Shown: in pieces, positions 22,385 to 34,300 of the stretch
How the letters are laid out: each line of letters starts with the position of its first letter
How positions within the stretch are numbered: position 1 is the first letter of the stretch
Notes under the pieces: generated by a model
What the model was told of the DNA's origin: nothing
Seen by the model: the letters and a program-made list of their open reading frames with translations, nothing else
The model's database searches: none
Made by a program: the position numbers and the translations under genes
Assembly (NCBI RefSeq): GCF_000004195.4
Contig: NC_030680.2
Span: 6,982,995-7,046,994 of the forward strand
Source: Xenopus tropicalis
Taxonomy: Eukaryota; Chordata; Amphibia; Anura; Pipidae
DNA: 64,000 nucleotides
Direction of reading: 5' to 3'

Positions 22385-23565
22385 TATTTGTGTTAGGGAC
22401 CTTAGATTGTAAGCTCACTGGGGCAGGGACTGATGGGAATGGGATAGGGACCTTAGATTGTAAGCTCACTGGGGCAGGGACTGATGGGAATGTGATAGGG
22501 ACCTTAGATTGTAAGCTCACTGGGGCAGGGACTGATGGGAATGGGATAGGGACCTTAGATTGTAAGCTCACTGGGGCAGGGACTGATGGGAATGTGATAG
22601 GGACCTTAGATTGTAAGCTCACTGGAGCAGGGGCTGATGGGAATGTGATAGGGACCTTAGATTGTAAGCTCACTGGGGCAGGGACTGATGGGAATGTGAT
22701 AGGGACCTTAGATTGTAAGCTCACTGGAGCAGGGGCTGATGGGAATGTGATAGGGACCTTAGATTGTAAGCTCCACTGGGGCAGGGGCTGATGGGAATGT
22801 GATAGGGACCTTAGATTGTAAGCTCACTGGAGCAGGGGCTGATGGGAATGTGATAGGGACCTTAGATTGTAAGCTCCACTGGGGCAGGGGCTGATGGGAA
22901 TGTGATAGGGACCTTAGATTGTAAGCTCACTGGGGCAGGGACTGATGGGAATGTGATAGGGACCTTAGATTGTAAGCTCACTGGGGCAGGGACTGATGGG
23001 AATGTGATAGGGACCTTAGATTGTAAGCTCACTGGGGCAGGGACTGATGGGAATGGGATAGGGACCTTAGATTGTAAGCTCACTGGGGCAGGGACTGATG
23101 GGAATGGGATAGGGACCTTAGATTGTAAGCTCACTGGGGCAGGGACTGATGGGAATGGGATAGGGACCTTAGATTGTAAGCTCACTGGGGCAGGGACTGA
23201 TGGGAATGGGATAGGGACCTTAGATTGTAAGCTCACTGGGGCAGGGACTGATGGGAATGGGATAGGGACCTTAGATTGTAAGCTCACTGGGGCAGGGACT
23301 GATGGGAATGGGATAGGGACCTTAGATTGTAAGCTCACTGGGGCAGGGACTGATGGGAATGGGATAGGGACCTTAGATTGTAAGCTCACTGGGGCAGGGA
23401 CTGATGGGAATGGGATAGGGACCTTAGATTGTAAGCTCACTGGGGCAGGGACTGATGGGAATGTGATAGGGACCTTAGATTGTAAGCTCACTGGGGCAGG
23501 GACTGATGGGAATGTGATAGGGACCTTAGATTGTAAGCTCACTGGGGCAGGGACTGATGGGAATT
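22385..23565 (+). repeat. 51-bp minisatellite built from an L2-like tail
   Basis: About 23 copies of a 51-bp unit containing ACCTTAGATTGTAAGCTCAC, TGGGGCAGGGACTGATGG and GAATGTGATAGGG. The core AGATTGTAAGCTC...GGGCAGGG resembles the conserved 3' tail of L2/CR1-type retroelements; a single diverged copy with a longer tail lies at 56105-56205. Open frames on both strands (17-aa periodicity) are artefacts. Confidence 0.92.
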
Positions 23566-23739
23566 CCTACCCGCTCAGGCCATTCCTACCCGCTCAAAGG
23601 TCATTCCTACCCGCTCAAAGGCCTTTCCTACCCGGTGGGCCCCGGCTCTAGTGGGCCCCGGGCGGCCCCGACCCTTGCGGCGCTCCCCCTGCCGACCGCT
23701 CCTGCCCTGAAGTGTTAAATTTACGTGCTTGGGGTAGGA

Positions 23740-23870
23740 AGTCGGGTGGGGGGCCCTGCGAGGGGGTTAGGGGGGCCCCTCGGGGGGGGCCCTGCGGGGG
23801 GGTTAGGGGGGCCCCTCGGGGGGGGGCCTGCAGGGGGGTTAGGGGGGCCCCTCGGGGGGGGGGGCATGGG
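23740..23870 (+). repeat. GC-rich tandem repeat
   Basis: Three to four copies of a roughly 40-bp unit with GGGGTTAGGGGGGCCCCTCG and long G runs. Strong quadruplex potential and GGGGGCCCC palindromes. Confidence 0.85.
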
Positions 23871-24297
23871 CACCTGCAGGGCCCTGGCCAGGGCTATAGC
23901 TCTCTGCCTCCCTGCCCCTCCCCAAACCGTCTCTCCACTTTATCTCCACGTGGGCACAGAAAGCATTTTTTTCTCATTAAAAAGCGCTAGGTTTTTTTCT
24001 ATGCTGCACCCACCTCGGCTGCACCCACCTCGGCTGCACCCATCTCTGTCTAAGAGGGAACACAAATAATACAGCACAGCCTGTCTATCACGGCTCTCTC
24101 ACATATATACATACACTATATAGCCAAATTGGAACCCCAGCCAACCCCTAACAGCAAAGGGGTCCCCTTACTTTTGGTCATATGGTTCCCCAAGGCATTA
24201 AGCATTGTCACTAAGTGATATATTTATATCATTCAAATTATCATTATAGAGTTCCATGTAAATATGGGATTGGGACTTTTTGATATATTGAATTTTG

Positions 24298-24299
<2 letters not shown>

Positions 24300-24349
<50 letters not shown>

Positions 24350-24350
24350 A
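24300..24350. repeat. (TA)n(GA)n microsatellite
   Basis: A TA run of about 28 bases is followed by a GA run of about 18 bases. Confidence 0.95.
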
Positions 24351-24889
24351 GATATAGGTGCCTTTGTATAGAGCATCCCAGTTTCTAAGCCACATGATTG
24401 TCCCACCCGAGGGCAAAACCAGGAAAGGGAAGGGGAACCGAGCGCAGGGTCATTGTGTGATAATATTCCCAGCGTCTGCCCCTCCGCTGATTGCATTTAG
24501 ATATTGGGGGCTCTGGGGGATTTCAGCCCAAATCTATTTTCCTTTGTTTGCAGACTTTTCATTTCCACCAGGGAATAAGGAATAACAAAGGCCCAGAGAG
24601 TCCCATTAGCAGCGGCCGGCACTCATTCTCTCCCTAATTAGGGCCTAAATGTGGTTTGAAGTGATCCATTAGGAGACAATGTGCGGCTGCCCGGGGTCAG
24701 GGGGAGACAATGAAATGTGAGCGAAACTGAATTTATAGCCAATCATTTGGGAGTAATGTCACATAGATGAGTGGGGTTTCTGGGCCGGCTGAATATATTC
24801 CCTATTGTTACAGATTTCATGTTTCCTTGGATGAAACACAAAACCCTATGATTACAGCACAGAGCAGTATCCCTAATGTAATGCTACCA

Positions 24890-25605
24890 ATTCCTCTCTG
24901 AGAGCAGAGCAGGCAGTAACCCTTCCAACACTTTCCCCTGTCTCTGCCCCTATATATTAGGTACCTACCTAGTGCTACCAACCCCTATTTCTGTAGGGAA
25001 ATGAGAGCAGGGCAGGCAGTAACCCTTCCAACTCTTTCCCCTGTCTCTGCCCCTATATATTAGGTACCTACCTAGTGCTACCAACCCCTATTTCTGTAGG
25101 GAAATGAGAGCAGGGCAGGCAGTAACCCTTCCAACTCTTTCCCCTGTCTCTGCCCCTATATATTAGGGACCTACCTAGTGCTACCAACCCCTATTTCTGT
25201 AGGGAAATGAGAGCAGGGCAGGCAGTAACCCTTCCAACTCTTTCCCCTGTCTCTGCCCCTATATATTAGGTACCTACCTAGTGCTACCAACCCCTATTTC
25301 TGTAGGGAAATGAGAGCAGGGCAGGCAGTAACCCTTCCAACACTTTCCCCTGTCTCTGCCCCTATATATTAGGTACCTACCTAGTGCTACCAACCCCTAT
25401 TTCTGTAGGGAAATGAGAGCAGGGCAGGCAGTAACCCTTCCAACACTTTCCCCTGTCTCTGCCCCTATATATTAGGTACCTACCTAGTGCTACCAACCCC
25501 TATTTCTGTAGGGAAATGAGAGCAGGGCAGGCAGTAACCCTTCCAACACTTTCCCCTGTCTCTGCCCCTATATATTAGGTACCTACCTAGTGCTACCAAA
25601 CCCAT
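24890..25605 (+). repeat. 103-bp tandem array
   Basis: About seven copies of a 103-bp unit with CCCCTATATATTAGGTACCT, ACCTAGTGCTACCAACCCCT and ATGAGAGCAGGGCAGGCAGT. Copies are nearly identical. Confidence 0.95.
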
Positions 25606-26885
25606 CCCAGGCCAGTGTCCCAGTTGACATTAACACATTACTGTGGATGAGATATAAAATAGGAAGTAAGATCTGGCCAATCACAATGCAGTCTCCACTG
25701 TTACCATGTAACATAATTTAGGATGTTCAATTTATGTGACTTTTTATCCCATTTAACATTGCATTGCTTTTTGTAGATTCTATGAAATATATTGACATAA
25801 ATAACTAATTGGCAATATGATAAAATGTAGCTTTAATGCTAGAGTGCAAGCTCTTGTGGCAAGGCAGGCTGATCTTACTGTTTATTCAGAAGTGCTGGTA
25901 TAACTTGCTGGGGGTTATTAATCAGTGATGAGCTATCCATGCCAGAGAAGCACTGGCACCCAACAACCCTGGCTAAGCCTTTCCATTACCATCAGCACCC
26001 ATAGGTGGCCAAGTTGACCCAATCCAATTAAATGGCCTTTGGGCCGGAAATTGCTAATGAGATGGCACTGTGTTACATTTAATTCCACAATGACTCAGAC
26101 ATGAGTTTAATTAACCCCAATAATCATGATGGTCTCCCATATACAAATTGGCCAACCTGGTTGCCCGGTGTATGTGCAAGCACCAAATGGACCAAACCAT
26201 TAATTTACCAGCAGGGGCAGCCTTATAAGGTTCTGGTGCATCCCACCCTAGAGGCAAAGGGTGGCTTTGTGGGGCAGATATTGTGAAGGATTATGAATGG
26301 GTATTATGCTGAGTCAGACTGTGGCTAATGACATAAGTGTGGGGCAGGGGCTTTAATATAATTCTACCTATAGGGTGTGTCTGCTCCCTGTAACGAACTA
26401 GTAAGTGGATTTAGGGATCCCATTGATTCTCTCCAAGTTCAATTAGCCCGTGGCTAGGTGTCTGCTGATCACTGGCCACCGGAGGAGCAGCTGCTGGGGG
26501 CTGTCACTTTGTGTCCCAAGTTGTTGGTTTTTAGCAGGATCCCAGGTGGAACCAACAGGCATTTGTGTCCGGGGACAAGAGCCGGAGACTTGGGGCAGAT
26601 CATTCAGCTGCTGCCGGGATCAGGGGCTACTGCCTTTCTTTATTGGGATTTACAGAGATATAACGGACTGGCTGGAATCAATTACCCCAGGAACCCAGCT
26701 TATTATAGGGGGAACCGCAGGATCCCATTGTTATCTTACTCGGACCCACCTATCAGACTCTTCCATAAATCCCCCCCACGTCCTGCCAACTAAGGGAGAA
26801 GAGGGGCTATCAGGGCAACGCAATGGGGTTCCCTAATGGTGTCACCGATGAACCACAAAAGGTAAGTGTGCGAGACATTATAGGG
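25606..26885. other. Intergenic, no supported gene
   Basis: Two overlapping open frames of 111-128 aa at 26450-26836 end before a donor-like AAAAG|GTAAGT near 26861. I see no domain and no acceptor-bounded exon pattern, so I do not call a gene. Confidence 0.4.
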
Positions 26886-26889
26886 GCTG

Positions 26890-26892
26890 GAT

Positions 26893-26928
<36 letters not shown>

Positions 26929-26930
26929 GT
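26890..26930 (+). repeat. (TG)n microsatellite
   Basis: An uninterrupted TG run of about 30 bases followed by TATATAG. Confidence 0.95.
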
Positions 26931-26934
26931 GTAG

Positions 26935-29450
26935 GAAATGTTACATACAGGGGGTGACAGTGAAGGAATGTTACATACAGGGGGGTGTCAGTAAAGGAAT
27001 GTTACATACAGGGGGTGACAGTGAAGGAATGTTACATACAGGGGGGTGTCAGTAAAGGAATGTTACATACAGGGGGTGACAGTGAAGGAATGTTACATAC
27101 AGGGGGGTGTCAGTAAAGGAATGTTACATACAGGGGGTGTCAGTAAAGGAATGTTACACACAGGGGGTGACAGTGAAGGAATGTTACACACAGGGGGTGA
27201 CAGTGAAGGAATGTTACACACAGGGGGTGACAGTGAAGGAATGTTACATACAGGGGGGTGTCAGTAAAGGAATGTTACATACAGGGGGTGTCAGTAAAGG
27301 AATGTTACACACAGGGGGTGACAGTGAAGGAATGTTACACACAGGGGGTGACAGTGAAGGAATGTTACACACAGGGGGTGACAGTGAAGGAATGTTACAT
27401 ACAGGGGGTGACAGTGAAGGAATGTTACACACAGGGGGTGACAGTGAAGGAATGTTACACACAGGGGGTGACAGTGAAGGAATGTTACACACAGGGGGTG
27501 ACAGTGAAGGAATGTTACACACAGGGGGTGACAGTGAAGGAATGTTACATACGGGGGTGACAGTGAAGGAATGTTACATACAGGGGGTGACAGTGAAGGA
27601 ATGTTACATACAGGGGGTGACAGTGAAGGAATGTTACATACAGGGGGTGACAGTAAAGGAATGTTACATACAGGGGGTGACAGTAAAGGAATGTTACATA
27701 CGGGGGTGACAGTGAAGGAATGTTACATACGGGGGTGACAGTGAAGGAATGTTACATACAGGGGGTGACAGTGAAGGAATGTTACATACAGGGGTTTAAG
27801 TAAAGGAATGTTACATACAGGGGGTGACAGTAAAGGAATGTTACATACAGGGGGTGACAGTGAAGGAATGTTACATACAGGGGGTGACAGTGAAGGAATG
27901 TTACATACGGGGGTGACAGTAAAGGAATGTTACATACAGGGGGAGACAGTGAAGGAATGTTACATACAGGGGGTGACAGTGAAGGAATGTTACATACGGG
28001 GGTGACAGTGAAGGAATGTTACATACAGGGGTTTAAGTAAAGGAATGTTACATACAGGGGGTGACAGTAAAGGAATGTTACATACGGGGGTGACAGTGAA
28101 GGAATGTTACATACGGGGGTGACAGTAAAGGAATGTTACATACAGGGGGAGACAGTGAAGGAATGTTACATACAGGGGGAGACAGTGAAGGAATGTTACA
28201 TATGGGGGTGACAGTGAAGGAATGTTACATACAGGGGGTGACAGTGAAGGAATGTTACATAGGGGGTGACAGTAAAGGAATGTTACATACAGGGGTTTAA
28301 GTAAAGGAATGTTACATACAGGGGGTGACAGTGAAGGAATGTTACATACGGGGGTGACAGTGAAGGAATGTTACATACGGGGGTGACAGTGAAGGAATGC
28401 TACATACGGGGGTGACAGTGAAGGAATGTTACATACGGGGGTGACAGTAAAGGAATGTTACATACAGGGGTTTAAGTAAAGGAATGTTACATACAGGGGG
28501 TGACAGTGAAGGAATGTTACATACGGGGGTGACAGTGAAGGAATGTTACATACGGGGGTTTAAGTAAAGGAATGTTACATACGGTGAAGGAATGTTACAT
28601 ACAGGGGGAGACAGTGAAGGAATGTTACATACAGGGGGTGACAGTGAAGGAATGTTACATACAGGGGGTGACAGTGAAGGAATGTTACATACGGGGGTGA
28701 CAGTGAAGGAATGTTACATACGGGGGTTTAAGTAAAGGAATGTTACATACGGGGGGTGACAGTGAAGGAATGTTACATACGGGGGTGACAGTGAAGGAAT
28801 GTTACATACGGGGGTTTAAGTAAAGGAATGTTACATACAGGGGGTGACAGTGAAGGAATGTTACATACGGGGGTGACAGTGAAGGAATGTTACATACGGG
28901 GGTTTAAGTAAAGGAATGTTACATACGGGGGGTGACAGTGAAGGAATGTTACATACAGGGGGTGACAGTAAAGGAATGTTACATACAGGGGTTTAAGTAA
29001 AGGAATGTTACATACGGGGGGTGACAGTGAAGGAATGTTACATACAGGGGGAGACAGTGAAGGAATGTTACATACAGGGGGAGACAGTGAAGGAATGTTA
29101 CATACAGGGGGTGACAGTGAAGGAATGTTACATACGGGGGTTTAAGTAAAGGAATGTTACATACAGGGGCAGAATGGGGGGAGACAGTGAAGGAATGTTA
29201 CATACAGGGGCAGAATGGGGGGTGACAGTGAGGAATGTTACATACAGGGGCAGAATGGGGGGTGACAGTGAGGAATGTTACATACGGGGGTGACAGTGAA
29301 GGAATGTTACATACGGGGGTGACAGTGAGGAATGTTACATACGGGGGTGACAGTGAAGGAATGTTACATACGGGGGTGACAGTGAAGGAATGTTACATAC
29401 AGGGGGGGGTGACAGTAAAGGAATGTTACATACAGGGGCAGAACAGAAGA
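26935..29450 (+). repeat. 30-bp minisatellite, ~2.5 kb
   Basis: Roughly 85 copies of a 29-31-bp unit GGAATGTTACATACAGGGGG + TGACAGTGAA. Variants include TACACA for TACATA (clustered at 27150-27540), a GGTTTAAGTAAA form recurring from 27780 onward, and GGGGCAGAATGGGG at the 3' edge. Unit variants are grouped, indicating block-wise expansion. Confidence 0.97.
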
Positions 29451-30265
29451 ATGTTACAGACTGTCAGCAGTGGAACAGAGGGGTAACTGTGAATGAATCT
29501 GACAGGCAGTGGAACACAGGGTAACAAGGTTACAAAAGGCCATTTTTCCCCTTTAATATATATCTTTGAAAGCCAGCGCCTGGGGGGGTAATTACAAGCT
29601 GAACTCACAGGCCTGTCCGGAACGATTTCAAAGTACATTTCACTCACTTGAAAGATCCACGTACAATTCATACACTCAGGGCGTCTCGTGTTTGCAGATA
29701 TGGAGGAGTTTCCCTTGGGGCACAATTACCCAGGAGATACCCCAAATACCCCCCCACATGCTGTGCCCCTATAGGAGTGCAAATAGAGTGCATCCAGCTG
29801 TGGGCGCCTCTGGGCACGCAACAAGTCTGGGCACAACCCCACATTATTAGATTATCTCCAGCTTCACACGCTGTATAAAGGGCAAGTCATAAAGCAATTA
29901 CCCCTCTGAGCAATGTTACCTGCCTGTCACTAGAGGCAACAGCCCCACAGACATGGGGGCAATTGTATATATATATATATACTCATCCATAGGAGCCTGT
30001 ACCCCCCACTGGCCAAGTTATAATTAGCAAAGGGTAGAATTGCTGCTCAGTTCCACCAGGCAATATAATATTGTTATTGCCCTTGCATTTTGCCCCCTCC
30101 CCATTTAAAGGAACACTAACATTATATTTCAGTCATGCTCTTGCTGTTGTTTAACTACAATCCCCACTCCCCTGTGACAGCCTCAATTTCCACACAAACA
30201 GCTGAAACAATAGAGCCAACATGGCCTCCGCAGCACCTACACATGCAAAGACGTGTCCATCATGA
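29451..30265. other. wee1 upstream flank, no gene recognised
   Basis: Contains a (TA)n run near 29968 and otherwise unremarkable sequence leading into the CpG-rich wee1 promoter. Confidence 0.45.
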
Positions 30266-30269
30266 GGTA

Positions 30270-30878
30270 AAGCAACCAGCCCCGCCCCCCCCCTTCTTGA
30301 CGTCACACGCCCGGCGGGCGGGGCTGTTCTATTTACATTGTGATTGACACGCAAGAGCGGCTCTTCCTCCCTATCCGTCCCCGCCCACTACGAATCTAAC
30401 CCCGCCCCTCCTAGATGCATTCGCCGGAGACCTTCGCGCCAAAATCACGTCACGGAACACGAGGGTGCGCAGCGGCCACTTGGGGAGTCCATTTTTGAAA
30501 AGGAATTTCCGGCTCCCATTGGCCGAGCTAGGCCACGCCCGCACGGCTTCGTAGAGCGGAGCACGGCTATTGGCTGTCGGCGGCCGCGCCCACTTGCGAG
30601 GAATGACTGTGCGCTCCCATTGGCCCGCCCTGTGTACCGCCCTCTGGTGGGTAACGGTCGCGCCATCAGTTCCCTAGCGCTGCTGAGAGAAGGAAGAGCT
30701 TGGGGGGACGCGCTGGGCCCGGTGTGTTTGTGCGTGTAGGAGCGGCCCCGCCTCTGGGTGTAACCGTGTCACTGGCCGTCGGTACCGCTGTCACTTTCTA
30801 CCGCTCCCGCCTAGGCCCCGGGGCCTGGATAATGCTCTCCGGCCCAGCCGCTGCCTTCCTACCGAGGATAGTTCCGCG
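30270..30878 (+). promoter_or_regulatory. wee1: wee1 CpG-rich promoter / 5' UTR region
   Basis: The CpG density jumps at about 30270 and stays high through exon 1. Recognisable sites: a perfect CRE TGACGTCA (30298-30305); an E2F-type TTCGCGCCAAAA (30433-30444); a CHR-like TTTGAA (30494-30499); and three inverted CCAAT boxes (ATTGG at 30518, 30569 and 30619) spaced 51 and 50 bp apart. CCAAT/E2F/CHR sites are typical of cell-cycle promoters. No TATA box is evident; the start site probably lies between about 30650 and 30860 (inferred). Confidence 0.65.
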
Positions 30879-31316
30879 ATGAGCGCCCGTGTTTCGCCGT
30901 CTCAGCCGCCCCGGACTATGAGCCTCCAGCCCGTTCGCCACAAGCTGTTGTTCAGCGACACGGAGGAGGAAGAGGACGGGCACAGCACCGGGGAGGACTC
31001 GGCCTTCCAGGAGAGTGACTCGCCCGTATCCGGGCTGCGAGGGGGGCCCACAGCCAAGCCAGAGGGGAGGCCGCCGGGGGGCTCCTGGGAAGAGGAGGAG
31101 GAAGAGGAAGGAATCGGATCGTCTCCGATCAAATCGCCCGGCGATTATTTTATGAGCGGCTCCCCGACTTACCGAGAACTGGCTCCAGAGTCCCCAGCCG
31201 GGTACGGCTCCCGATCCCCCCAGGGCCCCGGCTCCCCCATCCCCGAGTGCCCCGGCACCCCGCCCCACAAGACTTTCCGCAAACTCCGGCTCTTCGACAC
31301 CCCGCACACCCCCAAG
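30879..31316 (+). CDS. wee1: wee1 exon 1
   Basis: Start ATG at 30879 (G at -3). A second Met at 30918 (A at -3) precedes [13 protein letters not shown] and is equally plausible as the real start. It encodes residues 1-146: the acidic/serine-rich N-terminus ending [17 protein letters not shown], the conserved WEE1 block. Donor is AAG|GTACGG. Confidence 0.93.
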
Positions 31317-34300
31317 GTACGGACCCCCCCCGGGAATATCCCATTTATTCTCATTACCCGGCTGGTACATACAGGGTATTGCGCCGTATTTACATTGGGT
31401 TGGATTGGTCCACTCTCCCCTTGCCCCGGGGGGGTTCCCGAATTGATTCCATTTATCCTATACATCATACCCCCCCCCAGGTACATAGGAAATCATATGT
31501 AATGTATAGGGTTTATACATACCCCCCCAGGTACATAGAGAATCATATGTAATGTACAGGGTTTATACATACCCCCCCCCAGGTACATAGGGAATCATAT
31601 GTAATGTATAGGGTTTATACATACCCCCCCCCAGGTACATAGGGAATCATATGTAATGTATAGGGTTTATACATACCCCCCCCCCCAGGTACGTAGGGAA
31701 TCATATGTAATCTATAGGGTTTATACATAACCCCCCCAGGTACATAGGGAATCATATGTAATGTATAGGGTTTATACATACCCCCCCCCCCCCAGGTACA
31801 TAGGGAATCATATGTAATCTATAGGGTTTATACATAACCCCCCCCCCCCCCCCCGGTACATAGGGAATCATATGTAATGTACAGGGTTTATACATACCCC
31901 CCCCCAGGCCCCAGGTAAATAGGGAATCATATGTAATGTACAGGGTTTATACATAACCCCCCCCCCCAGGTAAATAGAGAATCATATGTAATGTACAGGG
32001 TTTATACATAACCCCCCCCCCCCAGGTAAATAGAGAATCATATGTAATGTACAGGGTTTATACATATCCCCCTCAGGTAAATAATCATGTTATACTGTCT
32101 GATGTACAGGGTTCATACATACCCCCCCCCCCAGGGTACATAGTCATATGTAATACTGTCTGATGTACAGGGTTCATACATACCCCCCCCCCAGGGTACA
32201 TAGTCATATGTAATACTGTCTGGTGTACAGGGTTCATACATAACCCCCCAAGGTAAGGACACCGCATTCAGGTCATATATAATGTGTATTTACAGTGTGT
32301 CTCCTGTGCCTCAGACATACACCCTCGGGGTAAGGATACAGCACATAAATCATATATAATATGTACATAGTGTCATACTGAGATTAAATACATCTCTCCT
32401 GTGCCCCAGACTTGCACCTCAAGGTAAGGGGGGGACCTATATATAGATTATATACTCCTGATATCTGTCTTATACAGTAACACCCCCCCCCCCCATGGAA
32501 AGCAGGGATGTAGTGGGTGTAATTATTGCATTAATATGTATATTGTACTGACTGCTGCCTGTATAGCTACTCTGTACAGTCTGTCCCTGATATTTATCTT
32601 TAATCCCCCACGTAAAGGAGGGTCCATACATAAGTATATCCTACTCCCAGCTTACACACCCCCCCACACGTGTCATTATGCCCCACTCTGCACCCCCAGT
32701 GTGTGTATAGTCTGTGTATTCCTGCTTACACTTTACATCATTTCCCTCCCCATGCAAATGCTTAATTTGTGGTTAGTGTAGCGCACTCCCCCCTGTGTAT
32801 TACACACACTGCTAATAACATAACTACTCACTGTGTGTATTCCGCTCTAACAAGGTGCAAACAGATAACACTTACACTGTGAAACCGCAACATGCACAAA
32901 TGTATATTGTGTTTTTTCAGTGTAACGCCTTTATACACAGAATTGCATTGTTAGCTTAGTATCACTATCAATTCACACATGTCCCTACACAGTCATACTC
33001 GTACAGTAAGGATTGGGGTGGCTCAGACTGCACCCAACTGGGCTCCTAATGTGCAAGGGCAGAGGGTACCTGGGTGGGTTTAATGGGTGCATGTAGGTAC
33101 TGTGTATAGGGGGCATGGTTTAGGGGCTGGCACGACTCAATGCTTCTGTCTGTGTGGGATCTGTATATAAAAAGCATATGGTGGGTGAGTGTATGCTCGG
33201 GGTACGGTGGGCAAGTATATGGTGGGTTTACAGTGGGAGAGGGTTTGGTGGGCGAGTGTATGCTGGGTGTAGGGTGGGCGAGTGTATGCTGGGTGTAGGG
33301 TGGGCGAGTGTATGCTGGTGTAGGGTGGGCGAGTGTATGCTGGGTGTAGGGTGGGCGAGTGTATGCTGGGTGTAGGGTGGGCGAGTGTATGCTGGGTGTA
33401 GGGTGGGCCGAGTGTATGGCTGGGTGTAGGTGGGCGAGTGTATGCTGGGTGTAGGGTGGGCGAGTGTATGCTGGGTGTAGGGTGGGCGAGTGTATGCTGG
33501 GTGTAGGGTGGGCGAGTGTATGCTGGGTGTAGGGTGGGCGAGTGTATGCTGGGTGTAGGGTGGGCGAGTGTATGCTGGGTGTAGGGTGGGCGAGTTGCCA
33601 ACACCCATTCTGCTCCATTGCACGAGGCACAGAAGTTTAGTTTGCATGTAATTTTTAGGCCAGGCGGGTATAGCGCACTGATATCCAACACCCATGGGTG
33701 CTGACGGGCAGCGTATGTCCTGGCATCACCCATGTAACACTGGCAAATGCTTATTGTTAAATGGGTGTTTTTGGCCAATACACACTGGGCACTATCAGGA
33801 GTGTTTGTGTTAACATTTGTGTAGTGTGTGTGGGCGTGCACGTGGCCTGTGTGTGACTCAGTGTTGTGACTGTGCGTTACTCACCCAGCACCCGTGTTAC
33901 TCAGCCTGTGCCCCAGGCGCTTGGTGCAATATCCAGTGGTTTGTTATCTGTATCACTGGGCAGTAAACCTACCTAATCAGCTGCAAAGCTGGGGTATTAT
34001 AAGGGATAATGTACCCCCTACTGTAAATGATAAGGATATTAGCAGTCACTGAGGGGTTCTGTGCCCCCCATATAAAGGCACAAGGCTGCAGGCTGAGTTA
34101 TACAGGGAACTCTGCGTATCACTCATGTATTATAAGGGATAATGTACCCCCTACTGTAAATGATAAGGATATTAGCAGTCACTGAGGGGTTCTGTGTCCA
34201 TATAAAGGCACAAGGCTGCAGGCTGAGTTATACAGGGAACTCTGAGCATCACTCATGTATTATAAGGGATAATGTACCCCCTACTGTAAATGATAAGGAT

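Noticed and set aside
26450..26836. Two overlapping open frames ending near a donor-like GTAAGT
   Set aside because: No acceptor-bounded exon, no domain and no similarity I recognise; chance open frames are expected at this length.
30344..30739. 131-aa open frame upstream of wee1
   Set aside because: GC-rich promoter DNA has few stops by chance; no conserved motif, and it overlaps promoter elements.
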